Shown one piece after another: positions 17,502 to 25,271 of a stretch of 64,000 nucleotides of DNA. The notes beneath the pieces are model-generated. The model saw only the letters and a program-made list of their open reading frames with translations, was not told the DNA's origin and did not search any database. The stretch comes from Streptococcus infantis (GTDB taxonomy: Bacteria > Bacillota > Bacilli > Lactobacillales > Streptococcaceae), in assembly GCF_018499575.1 (NCBI RefSeq), contig NZ_JAHDAP010000001.1, positions 744,001-808,000 of the forward strand, given 5' to 3'. A program made the position numbers and the translations under genes. The first letter of the stretch is position 1; each line of letters begins with the position of its first letter.

Positions 17502-18449
17502 ATGAAATCCTATAATACCTTGAACGATTATTATCGAAATTTATTCGGAGAAAAAACATTTAAAGTCCCTATCGACGCTGGATTTGATTGTCCCAATCGC
17601 GATGGAACTGTAGCACATGGGGGCTGTACTTTTTGTACGGTTTCTGGATCTGGAGATGCAATCGTTGCTCCTGATGCTCCTATTCGCGATCAATTCTATA
17701 AAGAGATTGACTTTATGCATCGTAAATGGCCTGATGTCAAAAAGTATTTGGTTTATTTCCAAAATTTCACAAATACACATGAAAAGCTGGATGTGATTCG
17801 TGAACGTTATGAGCAAGCCATCAACGAACCAGGTGTCGTTGGCATCAATATTGGAACTCGACCAGACTGTCTACCCGATGAGACTATCCAATATTTGGCA
17901 GAACTGTCAGAACGAATGCACGTCACTGTAGAGTTAGGTTTACAAACTACATATGAAGCAACTTCTGAATTGATTAACCGTGCCCACTCCTATGAACTCT
18001 ACGTGGAAACGGTCAAGCGCTTGAGAAAATACCCTAAGATTGAGATTGTAGCCCATTTGATTAATGGTCTACCAGGTGAAACTCATGAGATGATGGTGGA
18101 AAATGTTCGCCGCTGTGTGACTGACAATGATATTCAAGGGATTAAACTTCACCTACTTCACCTCATGACCAATACGCGTATGCAACGAGATTACCACGAA
18201 GGACGCTTGCAACTGATGAGTCAGGACGAATATGTCAAGGTCATTTGTGACCAATTGGAAATCATTCCCAAACATGTCGTCATCCACAGGATTACAGGAG
18301 ATGCACCTAGAGATATGTTGATTGGTCCTATGTGGAGTCTCAATAAATGGGAAGTTCTAAATAGCATTGAAACTGAAATGAGACGTCGAGGTAGTGTTCA
18401 AGGATGCAAGGCTGTAAAACAGGAGTTTGACAATGAAAAGACCACTTGA
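17502..18449 (+). CDS. mnmL: Radical SAM protein of the TIGR01212/YtqA family (MnmL)
   Basis: 315 residues from ATG 17502, which matches the family N-terminus KSYNTLNDYY and lies at the predicted +1; the in-frame upstream start would be outside the transcript. The [4Fe-4S] cysteines are in FDCPNRDGT followed by GGCTFC. YtqA (MnmL) and its partner YtqB (MnmM) act in wobble-uridine modification leading to mnm5s2U in tRNA in bacteria lacking MnmC. The next gene is the YtqB homologue and overlaps by 17 bases, which strongly supports this assignment. Confidence 0.9.
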   Translation: MKSYNTLNDYYRNLFGEKTFKVPIDAGFDCPNRDGTVAHGGCTFCTVSGSGDAIVAPDAPIRDQFYKEIDFMHRKWPDVKKYLVYFQNFTNTHEKLDVIRERYEQAINEPGVVGINIGTRPDCLPDETIQYLAELSERMHVTVELGLQTTYEATSELINRAHSYELYVETVKRLRKYPKIEIVAHLINGLPGETHEMMVENVRRCVTDNDIQGIKLHLLHLMTNTRMQRDYHEGRLQLMSQDEYVKVICDQLEIIPKHVVIHRITGDAPRDMLIGPMWSLNKWEVLNSIETEMRRRGSVQGCKAVKQEFDNEKTT

Positions 18450-18990
18450 AATGGCGCATGATTTTCTTGCCCAAGTCATCACCCAAGAAGATATTGTCGT
18501 TGATGCGACCATGGGAAATGGCTATGATACCCTTTTTCTTGCCAAGTTAGCGAAACAAGTCTATGCTTTTGACATACAGGAACAAGCTCTAGAAAAGACT
18601 AGTCAACGCCTACTAGAAGCTGGCTTCACCAATGTAGAGTTAATCTTGCAGGGGCATGAGACTGTGGATCAGTTTGTAAGGGAAGTCAAGGCTGCTATCT
18701 TTAATCTAGGTTACCTTCCTTCTGCTGATAAGTCTATCATTACTATGCCTCAAACAACCATCGAGGCACTTGAAAAGCTCTGTCAAATGCTCGTTAAAGG
18801 CGGACGAATAGCTATCATGATTTATTACGGGCATGAAGGTGGAGATATCGAACGGGATGCAGTCATGGATTATGTCAGTCAGTTACCGCAACAAGAATAT
18901 ACTGCTACTATCTATCGCACCCTCAACCAAATTAACCATCCACCATTTTTAGTTATGATTGAAAAATTAGAAAGGTATCGACATGGATAA
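18433..18990 (+). CDS. mnmM: tRNA wobble-uridine methyltransferase (YtqB/MnmM)
   Basis: 185 residues. The ATG at 18433 has AGGAG seven bases upstream and begins inside the end of mnmL. Rossmann-fold methyltransferase: motif I VDATMGNGYDTLFLA (about 20-34), FDIQEQALE acidic loop, FNLGYLPSADK (the NxxY-like motif IV) and YYGHEGG. Proteins of this family convert nm5s2U to mnm5s2U at U34 of several tRNAs using SAM. Functional linkage with the radical SAM gene is clear from the overlap. Confidence 0.9.
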   Translation: MKRPLEMAHDFLAQVITQEDIVVDATMGNGYDTLFLAKLAKQVYAFDIQEQALEKTSQRLLEAGFTNVELILQGHETVDQFVREVKAAIFNLGYLPSADKSIITMPQTTIEALEKLCQMLVKGGRIAIMIYYGHEGGDIERDAVMDYVSQLPQQEYTATIYRTLNQINHPPFLVMIEKLERYRHG

Positions 18991-19237
18991 ACAATACCTA
19001 AAAGATAAAATCGAAACTCTTCGTCACAAATTCGTCGAATCAACCCAACACGAACGTGCAGTTGGTATGTTGGATGAGGCCCATATGAGCAAAAAAATGC
19101 TGAAAATCAAGAAAAAAATGATTTCACTTGAAATGGAACGTTGTCAGAAGAAAATCGAGCATAAGGACTGCTCAAAAATTGATCAAAAAATCCAAGAACA
19201 AAAGGAACTTTTTGAAAATTGTTGTAAACAAAAATAG
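18983..19237 (+). CDS. Conserved small helical protein, third gene of the mnmLM unit
   Basis: 84 residues; the ATG overlaps the end of mnmM by eight bases. The sequence is highly charged and helical, with repeated lysine/glutamate heptads typical of a coiled coil (about 35-80). Five cysteines lie in the C-terminal half, including CCKQK at the end. I do not recognise a family. Overlap with mnmM and the Lys-rich surface leave RNA or tRNA binding as a possibility only. No membrane segment or signal. Confidence 0.78.
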   Translation: MDKQYLKDKIETLRHKFVESTQHERAVGMLDEAHMSKKMLKIKKKMISLEMERCQKKIEHKDCSKIDQKIQEQKELFENCCKQK

Positions 19238-19248
19238 GGAGGTGGAAA

Positions 19249-21303
19249 ATGAATTTACTTTTTTATCTCTTGGTTTTTTTACTAGTTCTCATTGTTTCTA
19301 GTACAACCAACAAGCTGCTTCCTTTTTTACCCATGCCTCTGATTCAGATTTTGCTGGGAATTGGGCTTGGCCTTTGTTTACCTAACAACCAATATCACTT
19401 AGATACTGAGTTATTTCTAGCTTTAGTCATTGGCCCACTACTATTCCGAGAGGCTCAAGAAGCAGACATTACCTCCATCCTCAAACACTGGCGGATTGTC
19501 CTCTTTTTGATTTTTCCAGTTATCTTTGTTTCAGCCCTAAGCATGGGGGGACTCGCTCATGTCCTTTGGGCTAGCTTACCATTAGCCGCCTGCGTAGCAG
19601 TTGGTGCAGCTTTAGGCCCTACTGACCTAGTTGCCTTCGCTTCCCTTTCTCAACGTTTTACCTTCCCGAAGCGGGTTTCTAATATCCTAAAAGGGGAAGG
19701 TCTTCTTAATGATGCTTCTGGACTAGTAGCCTTTCGGATGGCTCTCATCGCTTGGACAACAGGAACATTCTCACTTACCCAAGCCGGAACTTCATTAGCT
19801 ATTTCCATTGTTGGAGGATTTGCAGTTGGGCTTATAACAGCCTTAATCAATCGCTTCCTCCATAGCTTTCTACTCAGTGTTCGTGCAACGGATATAGCAA
19901 GTGAACTCTTATTGGAACTCAGTTTACCTCTCTTAACTTTTTTCATTGCTGAAGAGCTTCATGTCTCAGGCATCATCGCCGTTGTTGTTGCTGGGATTCT
20001 GAAAGCCAGTCGTTTCAAGAAAATAAATCTCCTTGAAGCGCAAGTTGATACAGTTACTGAGACTGTTTGGCAGACTGTAACCTTTATGCTCAATGGTTCA
20101 GTCTTTGTCATTCTTGGGATGGAACTGGAAATGATCGCGGAACCAATTCTTAAGAGTGCATTTTACAACAAAGTGCTTCTCTTAGTCAGCGTTTTTCTCT
20201 TGACCTTCCTGCTTTTTGCTATCCGCTTTGTCATGATCTATGGATTTTACGCATTTCGGATTAAGAAGCTTCATAAAAGTTTAAACAAATATGTCAAAGA
20301 CATGCTCCTCCTTACCTTTTCTGGTGTGAAGGGAACTGTATCCATTGCCACTATCCTTTTGATACCGTCTAATCTGGAACAAGAATACCCTCTTCTACTC
20401 TTCCTCGTAGCTGGCGTAACCCTGGTAAGTTTCCTGACGGGATTACTAGTACTCCCGCACCTTTCTGAAGAGAAAGAACCATCTAAGGATCAGCTCATGC
20501 ACATCGCTATCTTAAACGATGTCGCCATGGAATTAGAGAAGGATTTAGAGAACACAAAAAACAAGGTTCCACTCTATGCGGCTATTGACAATTATCATGG
20601 ACGTATTGAAAATCTTATTCTTAATCAAGAAAACAAAGAAATTCAGGAGGACTGGGAAGCTCTTAAACTCTTGATTCTCAGTGTTGAAAGCGATGGTTTG
20701 GAACAAGCCTATGAAGAAGGAAAGATTGGAGATCGTGCTTATCGTGTCTACCAACGCTACTTGAAAAATATGGAGAAAAATATTAAGCGAAACTTTGCTT
20801 CTCGACTAACCTACTACTTCCTTGTCACCATACGCATTCTTCGTTTTCTACTTCATGAATTGCTCACATTTGGAAAAACCTTCCGTTCATGGAAAGACAA
20901 AGAAAACCAGAAACTTCTTGCCATTGATTATGACCAGATTGCTGAACTCTACCTAGCCAACACAGAAATTATTATCGAAAGTTTGGAAAACCTTAAAGGG
21001 ATTTATAAGAGTTCTTTAATCAGCTTTATGCAGGAATCTCGTCTCCGCGAAACCAGTCATATTACTAGTGGAGCCTTTGTGGAACGGGTTATCAATCGTA
21101 TCAAACCCAATAATATTGATGAAATGCTCAGAGGTTACTACCTTGAGCGTAAGTGTATCTTTGAATACGAAGCTCAAAAACTCATCTCAGCCCAGTATGC
21201 CAAAAAACTTCGCCAAAATGTCAATAATTTAGAAACCTATTCCTTGAAAGAATCAGCTAATACCTTACCTTACGATATGATGGAATTAGTTCGAAGAAAT
21301 TAA
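19249..21303 (+). CDS. CPA1-type sodium/proton antiporter with long cytoplasmic tail
   Basis: 684 residues. Twelve or so transmembrane helices occupy about 1-400. The family core motifs are GAALGPTDLVAFASL (about 120-134) and GLLNDASGLVAF (about 152-163), whose acidic residues bind the cation. The C-terminal 280 residues are cytosolic and helical and probably regulatory. It should export Na+ or K+ for H+ and help pH homeostasis. GGGAGG precedes the ATG; the gene is 11 bases from the small gene before it and may be co-transcribed. Confidence 0.9.
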   Translation: MNLLFYLLVFLLVLIVSSTTNKLLPFLPMPLIQILLGIGLGLCLPNNQYHLDTELFLALVIGPLLFREAQEADITSILKHWRIVLFLIFPVIFVSALSMGGLAHVLWASLPLAACVAVGAALGPTDLVAFASLSQRFTFPKRVSNILKGEGLLNDASGLVAFRMALIAWTTGTFSLTQAGTSLAISIVGGFAVGLITALINRFLHSFLLSVRATDIASELLLELSLPLLTFFIAEELHVSGIIAVVVAGILKASRFKKINLLEAQVDTVTETVWQTVTFMLNGSVFVILGMELEMIAEPILKSAFYNKVLLLVSVFLLTFLLFAIRFVMIYGFYAFRIKKLHKSLNKYVKDMLLLTFSGVKGTVSIATILLIPSNLEQEYPLLLFLVAGVTLVSFLTGLLVLPHLSEEKEPSKDQLMHIAILNDVAMELEKDLENTKNKVPLYAAIDNYHGRIENLILNQENKEIQEDWEALKLLILSVESDGLEQAYEEGKIGDRAYRVYQRYLKNMEKNIKRNFASRLTYYFLVTIRILRFLLHELLTFGKTFRSWKDKENQKLLAIDYDQIAELYLANTEIIIESLENLKGIYKSSLISFMQESRLRETSHITSGAFVERVINRIKPNNIDEMLRGYYLERKCIFEYEAQKLISAQYAKKLRQNVNNLETYSLKESANTLPYDMMELVRRN

Positions 21304-21347
21304 AGTCTATACCAAACAAGACAGAAAGAAAGTTGGAGGATTATGAA

Positions 21348-22211
21348 ATGAAAAAGTTGTGGAAACAGCTGACTGATAGACCCTTATTAAAAGCTTTTTT
21401 GCACTACTATCAAGCCTCTGATAGTGAGCTAACTAGCGTTGCTGTTGCCTACTATTGGTTAATTTCAATCTTCCCTTTGCTCATGATTGTAGTCAACATT
21501 TTACCCTACTTTCAAATTCCCATCTCCAACTTTCTATTAACAATCAAGGAATTTTTGCCAAATACAATCTATGAAGTTGTTGCAAAAATTGTCAGAGAAG
21601 TTCTGACTCAACCATCAACAGGTTTACTAAGTTTTGCTATCTTATCAGCTCTTTGGACTTTCTCCAAATCCATGAATTTTCTTCAGAAGGCCTTTAATAA
21701 AGCCTATGGAGTAGCAAAAAATAGAGGAATTATCTCACACCAGCTGATGAGTCTCTTGGTTAGCTTTGGCCTTCAAATTCTCTTTGCGCTTGCCTTATTC
21801 CTCAGTATGTTCGGCCATATGTTATTGGACCTGCTTAAAAACTACTGGAAATCCGAAAGCACTCTGTTTTCCTATCTACAAGATTTTACAGGTCCGCTGA
21901 TCTACGCCTTCCTTTTTGCTATCGTGATTATGCTCTATTATTTCCTACCAAATGTTAAAGTCAGTCGGATTCGATATGTCATACCTGGAAGTTTGTTTGT
22001 ACTAGTTACCACTATTGCTTTATTAAACATCTTTGCAGCCTATTTCAACAATTATGTCAACTATCTCGTCGACGTCAGATTTTTCAGTTCTATCGTCGTT
22101 GTTGTTATAATGTTCTGGTTCATTATCATTGCCAAGATATTAATTATCGGTGCAGTCATCAATGCTAGTGTTCAAAGTTTGAAGGATCCAGACTTTAAAG
22201 CAAATCAATAG
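21348..22211 (+). CDS. YihY/BrkB family membrane protein
   Basis: 287 residues from ATG 21348, chosen because GGAGG lies eight bases upstream; the longer reading starts with TTG inside that site. Six membrane helices with the YihY signature, AVAYYWLISIFPLLM near the start and LWTFSKSMNFLQKAFNKAYG (about 104-123). The family was once misnamed RNase BN; its function is unknown, with proposals of transport. It follows the antiporter by 44 bases with no terminator between, so the two may share a transcript. Confidence 0.88.
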   Translation: MKKLWKQLTDRPLLKAFLHYYQASDSELTSVAVAYYWLISIFPLLMIVVNILPYFQIPISNFLLTIKEFLPNTIYEVVAKIVREVLTQPSTGLLSFAILSALWTFSKSMNFLQKAFNKAYGVAKNRGIISHQLMSLLVSFGLQILFALALFLSMFGHMLLDLLKNYWKSESTLFSYLQDFTGPLIYAFLFAIVIMLYYFLPNVKVSRIRYVIPGSLFVLVTTIALLNIFAAYFNNYVNYLVDVRFFSSIVVVVIMFWFIIIAKILIIGAVINASVQSLKDPDFKANQ

Positions 22212-22225
22212 TTTTTATCGATTAA

Positions 22226-22298
22226 TACTCAATGAAAATCAAAGAGCAACCTACGGCAAGGCGAAACTGACGTGGTTTGAAGAGATTTTCGAAGAGTA
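22226..22298 (+). repeat. BOX-type repeat (boxA-boxC form)
   Basis: Contains CTACGGCAAGGCGAAACTGACG-like sequence, which closely matches the BOX-A1R primer core, followed by the boxC-type GAAGAGATTTTCGAAGAGTA. The ends form an imperfect inverted repeat (TACTC..GAAAATC and GATTTTC..GAGTA). At about 73 bp it is shorter than a full A-B-C element and lacks boxB. BOX elements are dispersed in pneumococci and relatives. Confidence 0.85.
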
Positions 22299-22310
22299 TA
22301 AACAAATCAA

Positions 22311-22341
22311 TCCCCCAGTCATTTGATACTGGGGGATTTTT
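22311..22341. terminator. Terminator between the YihY and ATP-grasp genes
   Basis: TCCCCCAGT/ACTGGGGGA stem with an eight-base loop and TTTTT on the plus side, between convergent genes. Confidence 0.88.
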
Positions 22342-22353
22342 GAATTTCCTACT

Positions 22354-23295
22354 TTATTGTCCACTAGTGAGGGCTTGCAATTCTGTTTTTAGATACTGAG
22401 CCAAGTGTTGGTGAGCAAAAATATTGGCATTTTTTTCTGCTGTAGGATTGTAGTTGGTGTTGGTATTTACATCATAGACATAAATGTCTCCACTCTCTGA
22501 CTGAACCCATTCAATAGCAGCAACTTCAATCTGAGCATTTTTCAGGAAATTCTCATAAGCCTCTCTTCGAGAATCTGGTAGAGGTTCTGTAATCTGGAAT
22601 TTTTCAGACGTTTCCAGTTGTTCTGGTCGCTTACCGATTTGACAACCATCTGCTGGACAAAGTTGGAAACCATCTGAAGAATCAATCGAAACAGTATAGA
22701 GGAACTGTTGATTGATAAACTCTGAACGACGGATACGTCCATCACTTGGTTTGATGTAGGCTTGTAACAAGGTAATCCCGTCCACTGAAGGTTCAAAGAG
22801 GGGACTATTGACATAAGCTTCTAGTTCCTCTTCATTTTGGAAGAGTTGAACGCCTAATCCCTTACCTGCTCGATTGTGCTTGGTAATCAAAGGATAAATG
22901 TTTAATTTTCTTGCTGCTTCAATGATATTTTCTTGACCCAAAACTGCAACTGTCGCAGGCGTTTCAATACCAGACTCGTTTAACTTCAAATATTGTTTAA
23001 CTTTACTGATTTCAAGATTGATAGCGCCAGTACCATTCACAACTTTGCGTCCGTGTGCTTCTAGCCAGGTAATCACCTGCTCTGTAAATTCTGGCGCATA
23101 GCGATGTCCTCTGGTATGAGAAGACGCAGACATGCGATTGTAAAAGATCCCTTGTGGCGGTGGGCTTTGCAAATCTAAAATCCCACTAGACAAATCCCAT
23201 AGTTCATAAGGGACTTCTAATTCTTCCAACCATTTGACCAAATGCTGGGTCCATTCTAGATTCTCATGAATCACATAAACTTTTGCTTCACTCAT
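22354..23295 (-). CDS. RimK-like ATP-grasp ligase
   Basis: 313 residues, cytosolic. The ATP-grasp core runs about 110-310. Nucleotide-binding lysines are in ITKHNRAGKGLGVQLF, and metal-binding residues are in the late EWVQSESGDIYVYDVNTNTNY segment. The family joins a carboxylate to an amine through an acyl phosphate, for example glutamate ligation. The N-terminal 100 residues form a preATP-grasp domain. It lies 13 bases downstream of the DAACS symporter gene, so its substrate may be related to what that protein imports; this is inference only. Confidence 0.85.
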   Translation of the reverse strand: MSEAKVYVIHENLEWTQHLVKWLEELEVPYELWDLSSGILDLQSPPPQGIFYNRMSASSHTRGHRYAPEFTEQVITWLEAHGRKVVNGTGAINLEISKVKQYLKLNESGIETPATVAVLGQENIIEAARKLNIYPLITKHNRAGKGLGVQLFQNEEELEAYVNSPLFEPSVDGITLLQAYIKPSDGRIRRSEFINQQFLYTVSIDSSDGFQLCPADGCQIGKRPEQLETSEKFQITEPLPDSRREAYENFLKNAQIEVAAIEWVQSESGDIYVYDVNTNTNYNPTAEKNANIFAHQHLAQYLKTELQALTSGQ

Positions 23296-23308
23296 TTTTC
23301 ATATCTCC

Positions 23309-24559
23309 TTAAGAAAAGCTGACTGATAATTGGCTTTCCTTTTCTTCTTCCAAAATATATCCTTCTGTTTTTTCGATAACGCTGACTGTTAAGATTTGAC
23401 CCAAAACATTGATCATGGTACGGCCTGCATTAACAAAGAAATCAACTGCAAAAATCAAGGCCACTCCTTCAACTGGCAAGCCCAATTGAGGTGCTGCAGC
23501 TAGCAGAACTACGATAGCTCCTGATGGTACAGTTGCTGCAGTTTTTCCAATCAAGGTCAACAATAAAACAGTAAACAAAAGACTTGATAATGATAGTTGA
23601 ATGCCGTAGGCATGGGCAATAAAGATTGTCGCAACTGAGAAATAAACTGCGGCTCCTTCTAAGTTAAAAGTATATCCTAAAGGAACAACTAAATCAATCG
23701 TGTGCTCGTCATGCCCCTGTTTTTTCAAATCTTTAAGAAGTGATGGCAAGACAACACTAGAACTACCAGTAATAAAAGCCAGAGTCAAAAGACTCCAATT
23801 TTCACGAAAGGCTGATAAATACGGAACTTTAAAGAATACAGCAATCAAAGGGAAAATAAGGAGAACCAAAACAGTATAAGCCAAATAAGTTCCAATTACA
23901 AACTGACCTAGTCCAATCAACTTGTCGACACCCGTAGTTGCAACATCTTTGGCGATAAATCCAAAAATTCCAATTGGTGATAATTTAACAATCACTGCGA
24001 CAATCTTATAAATGGCTTCAATCCAGATTTGGAAACCTTCAATAATCTTCTGAGATTTATCAGTCTTAAGATTCCCAATTCCGTAACCAAGAAAGATGGC
24101 AAAAACGATAATTGGCAATAGAGCGCCATCTGAAAGAGATTTGACAATATTTGATGGAATGAAACCAAGTAAAAATTCGCTGAACTTGACATTGTTAGCA
24201 ATCCCATCAAGGTTTCCACCAGTTTGACCAATATTCACTCCTTGACCAAATCCTAAATAGTAACTAGCAAATACAAACAAAAGAGTAATGGCAGTTGTTA
24301 CGGCAAAAAAGTAAACCAAACTCTTGGTCAAGATTTTTCCGAAAGATTTTTTTCCGATAACTCCAGCTACTGCAACAACGATGGTTGGGAAGATTAGCGG
24401 AATGATAACCATATTGATCAATTTAATAAAAGCTTGACCTAAAAATTGATAAAAGCCTGCAAATTGTGGCCAGATAAGGGCAGCGATAACCCCCAAGACC
24501 AAAGCCACCAATAATTGAATGCCTAGTGAGAGTTTTGACCATAAAGTAACTAATTTCAT
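23309..24559 (-). CDS. DAACS-family dicarboxylate/cation symporter with altered substrate site
   Basis: 416 residues with the glutamate-transporter fold: eight transmembrane helices plus two re-entrant hairpins, with the serine-rich GSSSVVLPS hairpin HP1 and SGAIVVLLAAAP hairpin HP2. Compared with GltPh, NMDGT reads NLEGA, and the last-helix motif reads D-x3-N-x2-RTxxN-x3-Q. The Asp that holds the substrate amino group is thus Asn, and a later sodium-site Asp is Gln, while Arg and Asn are kept. The ligand may therefore be a dicarboxylate without an amino group. Co-transcribed with the ATP-grasp gene. Confidence 0.88.
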   Translation of the reverse strand: MKLVTLWSKLSLGIQLLVALVLGVIAALIWPQFAGFYQFLGQAFIKLINMVIIPLIFPTIVVAVAGVIGKKSFGKILTKSLVYFFAVTTAITLLFVFASYYLGFGQGVNIGQTGGNLDGIANNVKFSEFLLGFIPSNIVKSLSDGALLPIIVFAIFLGYGIGNLKTDKSQKIIEGFQIWIEAIYKIVAVIVKLSPIGIFGFIAKDVATTGVDKLIGLGQFVIGTYLAYTVLVLLIFPLIAVFFKVPYLSAFRENWSLLTLAFITGSSSVVLPSLLKDLKKQGHDEHTIDLVVPLGYTFNLEGAAVYFSVATIFIAHAYGIQLSLSSLLFTVLLLTLIGKTAATVPSGAIVVLLAAAPQLGLPVEGVALIFAVDFFVNAGRTMINVLGQILTVSVIEKTEGYILEEEKESQLSVSFS

Positions 24560-24798
24560 AAGAAACTCCTTTGTTTTATTTGCTACTCATTCTACTACGA
24601 TTCTTCTCTCCTGACTAATATATATTTTTTATTGTCACCATAAAAAAGATTTATCATGAAGGTTCAAACTATTCTCGTTTAGCAGTGTGAATCTCATTGA
24701 TGCTCAAGTTAGTATAAAAAATCAGTTTCTAAACAAAAATTTTTAGAAAAACACTGTTAAATCAAGGAATATGCTTTCCTTTTATTCAAATTTTATGA

Positions 24799-24804
24799 TA
24801 CAAT
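24799..24804 (+). promoter_or_regulatory. -10 element placing +1 at the DUF3397-like start codon
   Basis: TGA-TACAAT with six bases to the ATG at 24811 and no ribosome binding site. A weak CodY-like AT-rich palindrome (12 of 15) lies about 60 bases upstream. Confidence 0.6.
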
Positions 24805-24810
24805 ATTGTT

Positions 24811-25164
24811 ATGATTTTAATGAAACTCGCTTCCGTCTTGCTTTTGGTACTAACCTTGGCTTTGGCTATTATCTTTAGTAGATTTTTTAAGTTAAAGAAA
24901 AGGGGAATTAACTTTGCTGATTTGGCTTTTCCTTTTCTAATTTTTGAATATTATTTAATCAGTGATAAAGTTTTTACCCATAATCAACTTCCCATTTTGG
25001 GGGCAGCCCTATCTTTACTGGCCATTATTCTAGCCTTTTTCTTCCTAAGCAAAAAACGTAGCTTTTATTATCCAAAATTCCTTAAATTCTTTTGGAGAGC
25101 TGGATTTCTACTCACATTGCTCATCTACATCATTATGATTGTTCAAATCTTTATGATGAAATAA
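24811..25164 (+). CDS. DUF3397-like small membrane protein
   Basis: 117 residues with four hydrophobic helices (about 5-23, 34-50, 60-78 and 95-115) and short Lys-rich loops. It resembles the Firmicutes DUF3397 group; no function is known. There is no signal peptidase site, so it is integral to the membrane. The ATG lies exactly at the expected +1 of its promoter, so the mRNA may be leaderless. A GCACCTCA/TGAGGTGC hairpin follows the stop. Confidence 0.78.
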   Translation: MILMKLASVLLLVLTLALAIIFSRFFKLKKRGINFADLAFPFLIFEYYLISDKVFTHNQLPILGAALSLLAIILAFFFLSKKRSFYYPKFLKFFWRAGFLLTLLIYIIMIVQIFMMK

Positions 25165-25177
25165 TACAAAGCATGCC

Positions 25178-25223
25178 AGCACCTCAACAGTTGGCGACAA
25201 GTTTTCCACATGAGGTGCTTTTC
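25178..25223 (+). terminator. Long-loop hairpin before the amidase gene
   Basis: AGCACCTCA and TGAGGTGCT pair around a loop of about 24 bases followed by TTTTCT. It probably terminates the DUF3397-like gene; the long loop is atypical. Confidence 0.55.
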
Positions 25224-25271
25224 TAATGACATTTCAAAAAGAGATTATTAAAAAAATAGGAGATAAAACAA

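Noticed and set aside
24738..24752. CodY box between the DAACS gene and the DUF3397-like gene
   Set aside because: Only 12 of 15 consensus positions match in an AT-rich stretch, which is expected by chance.
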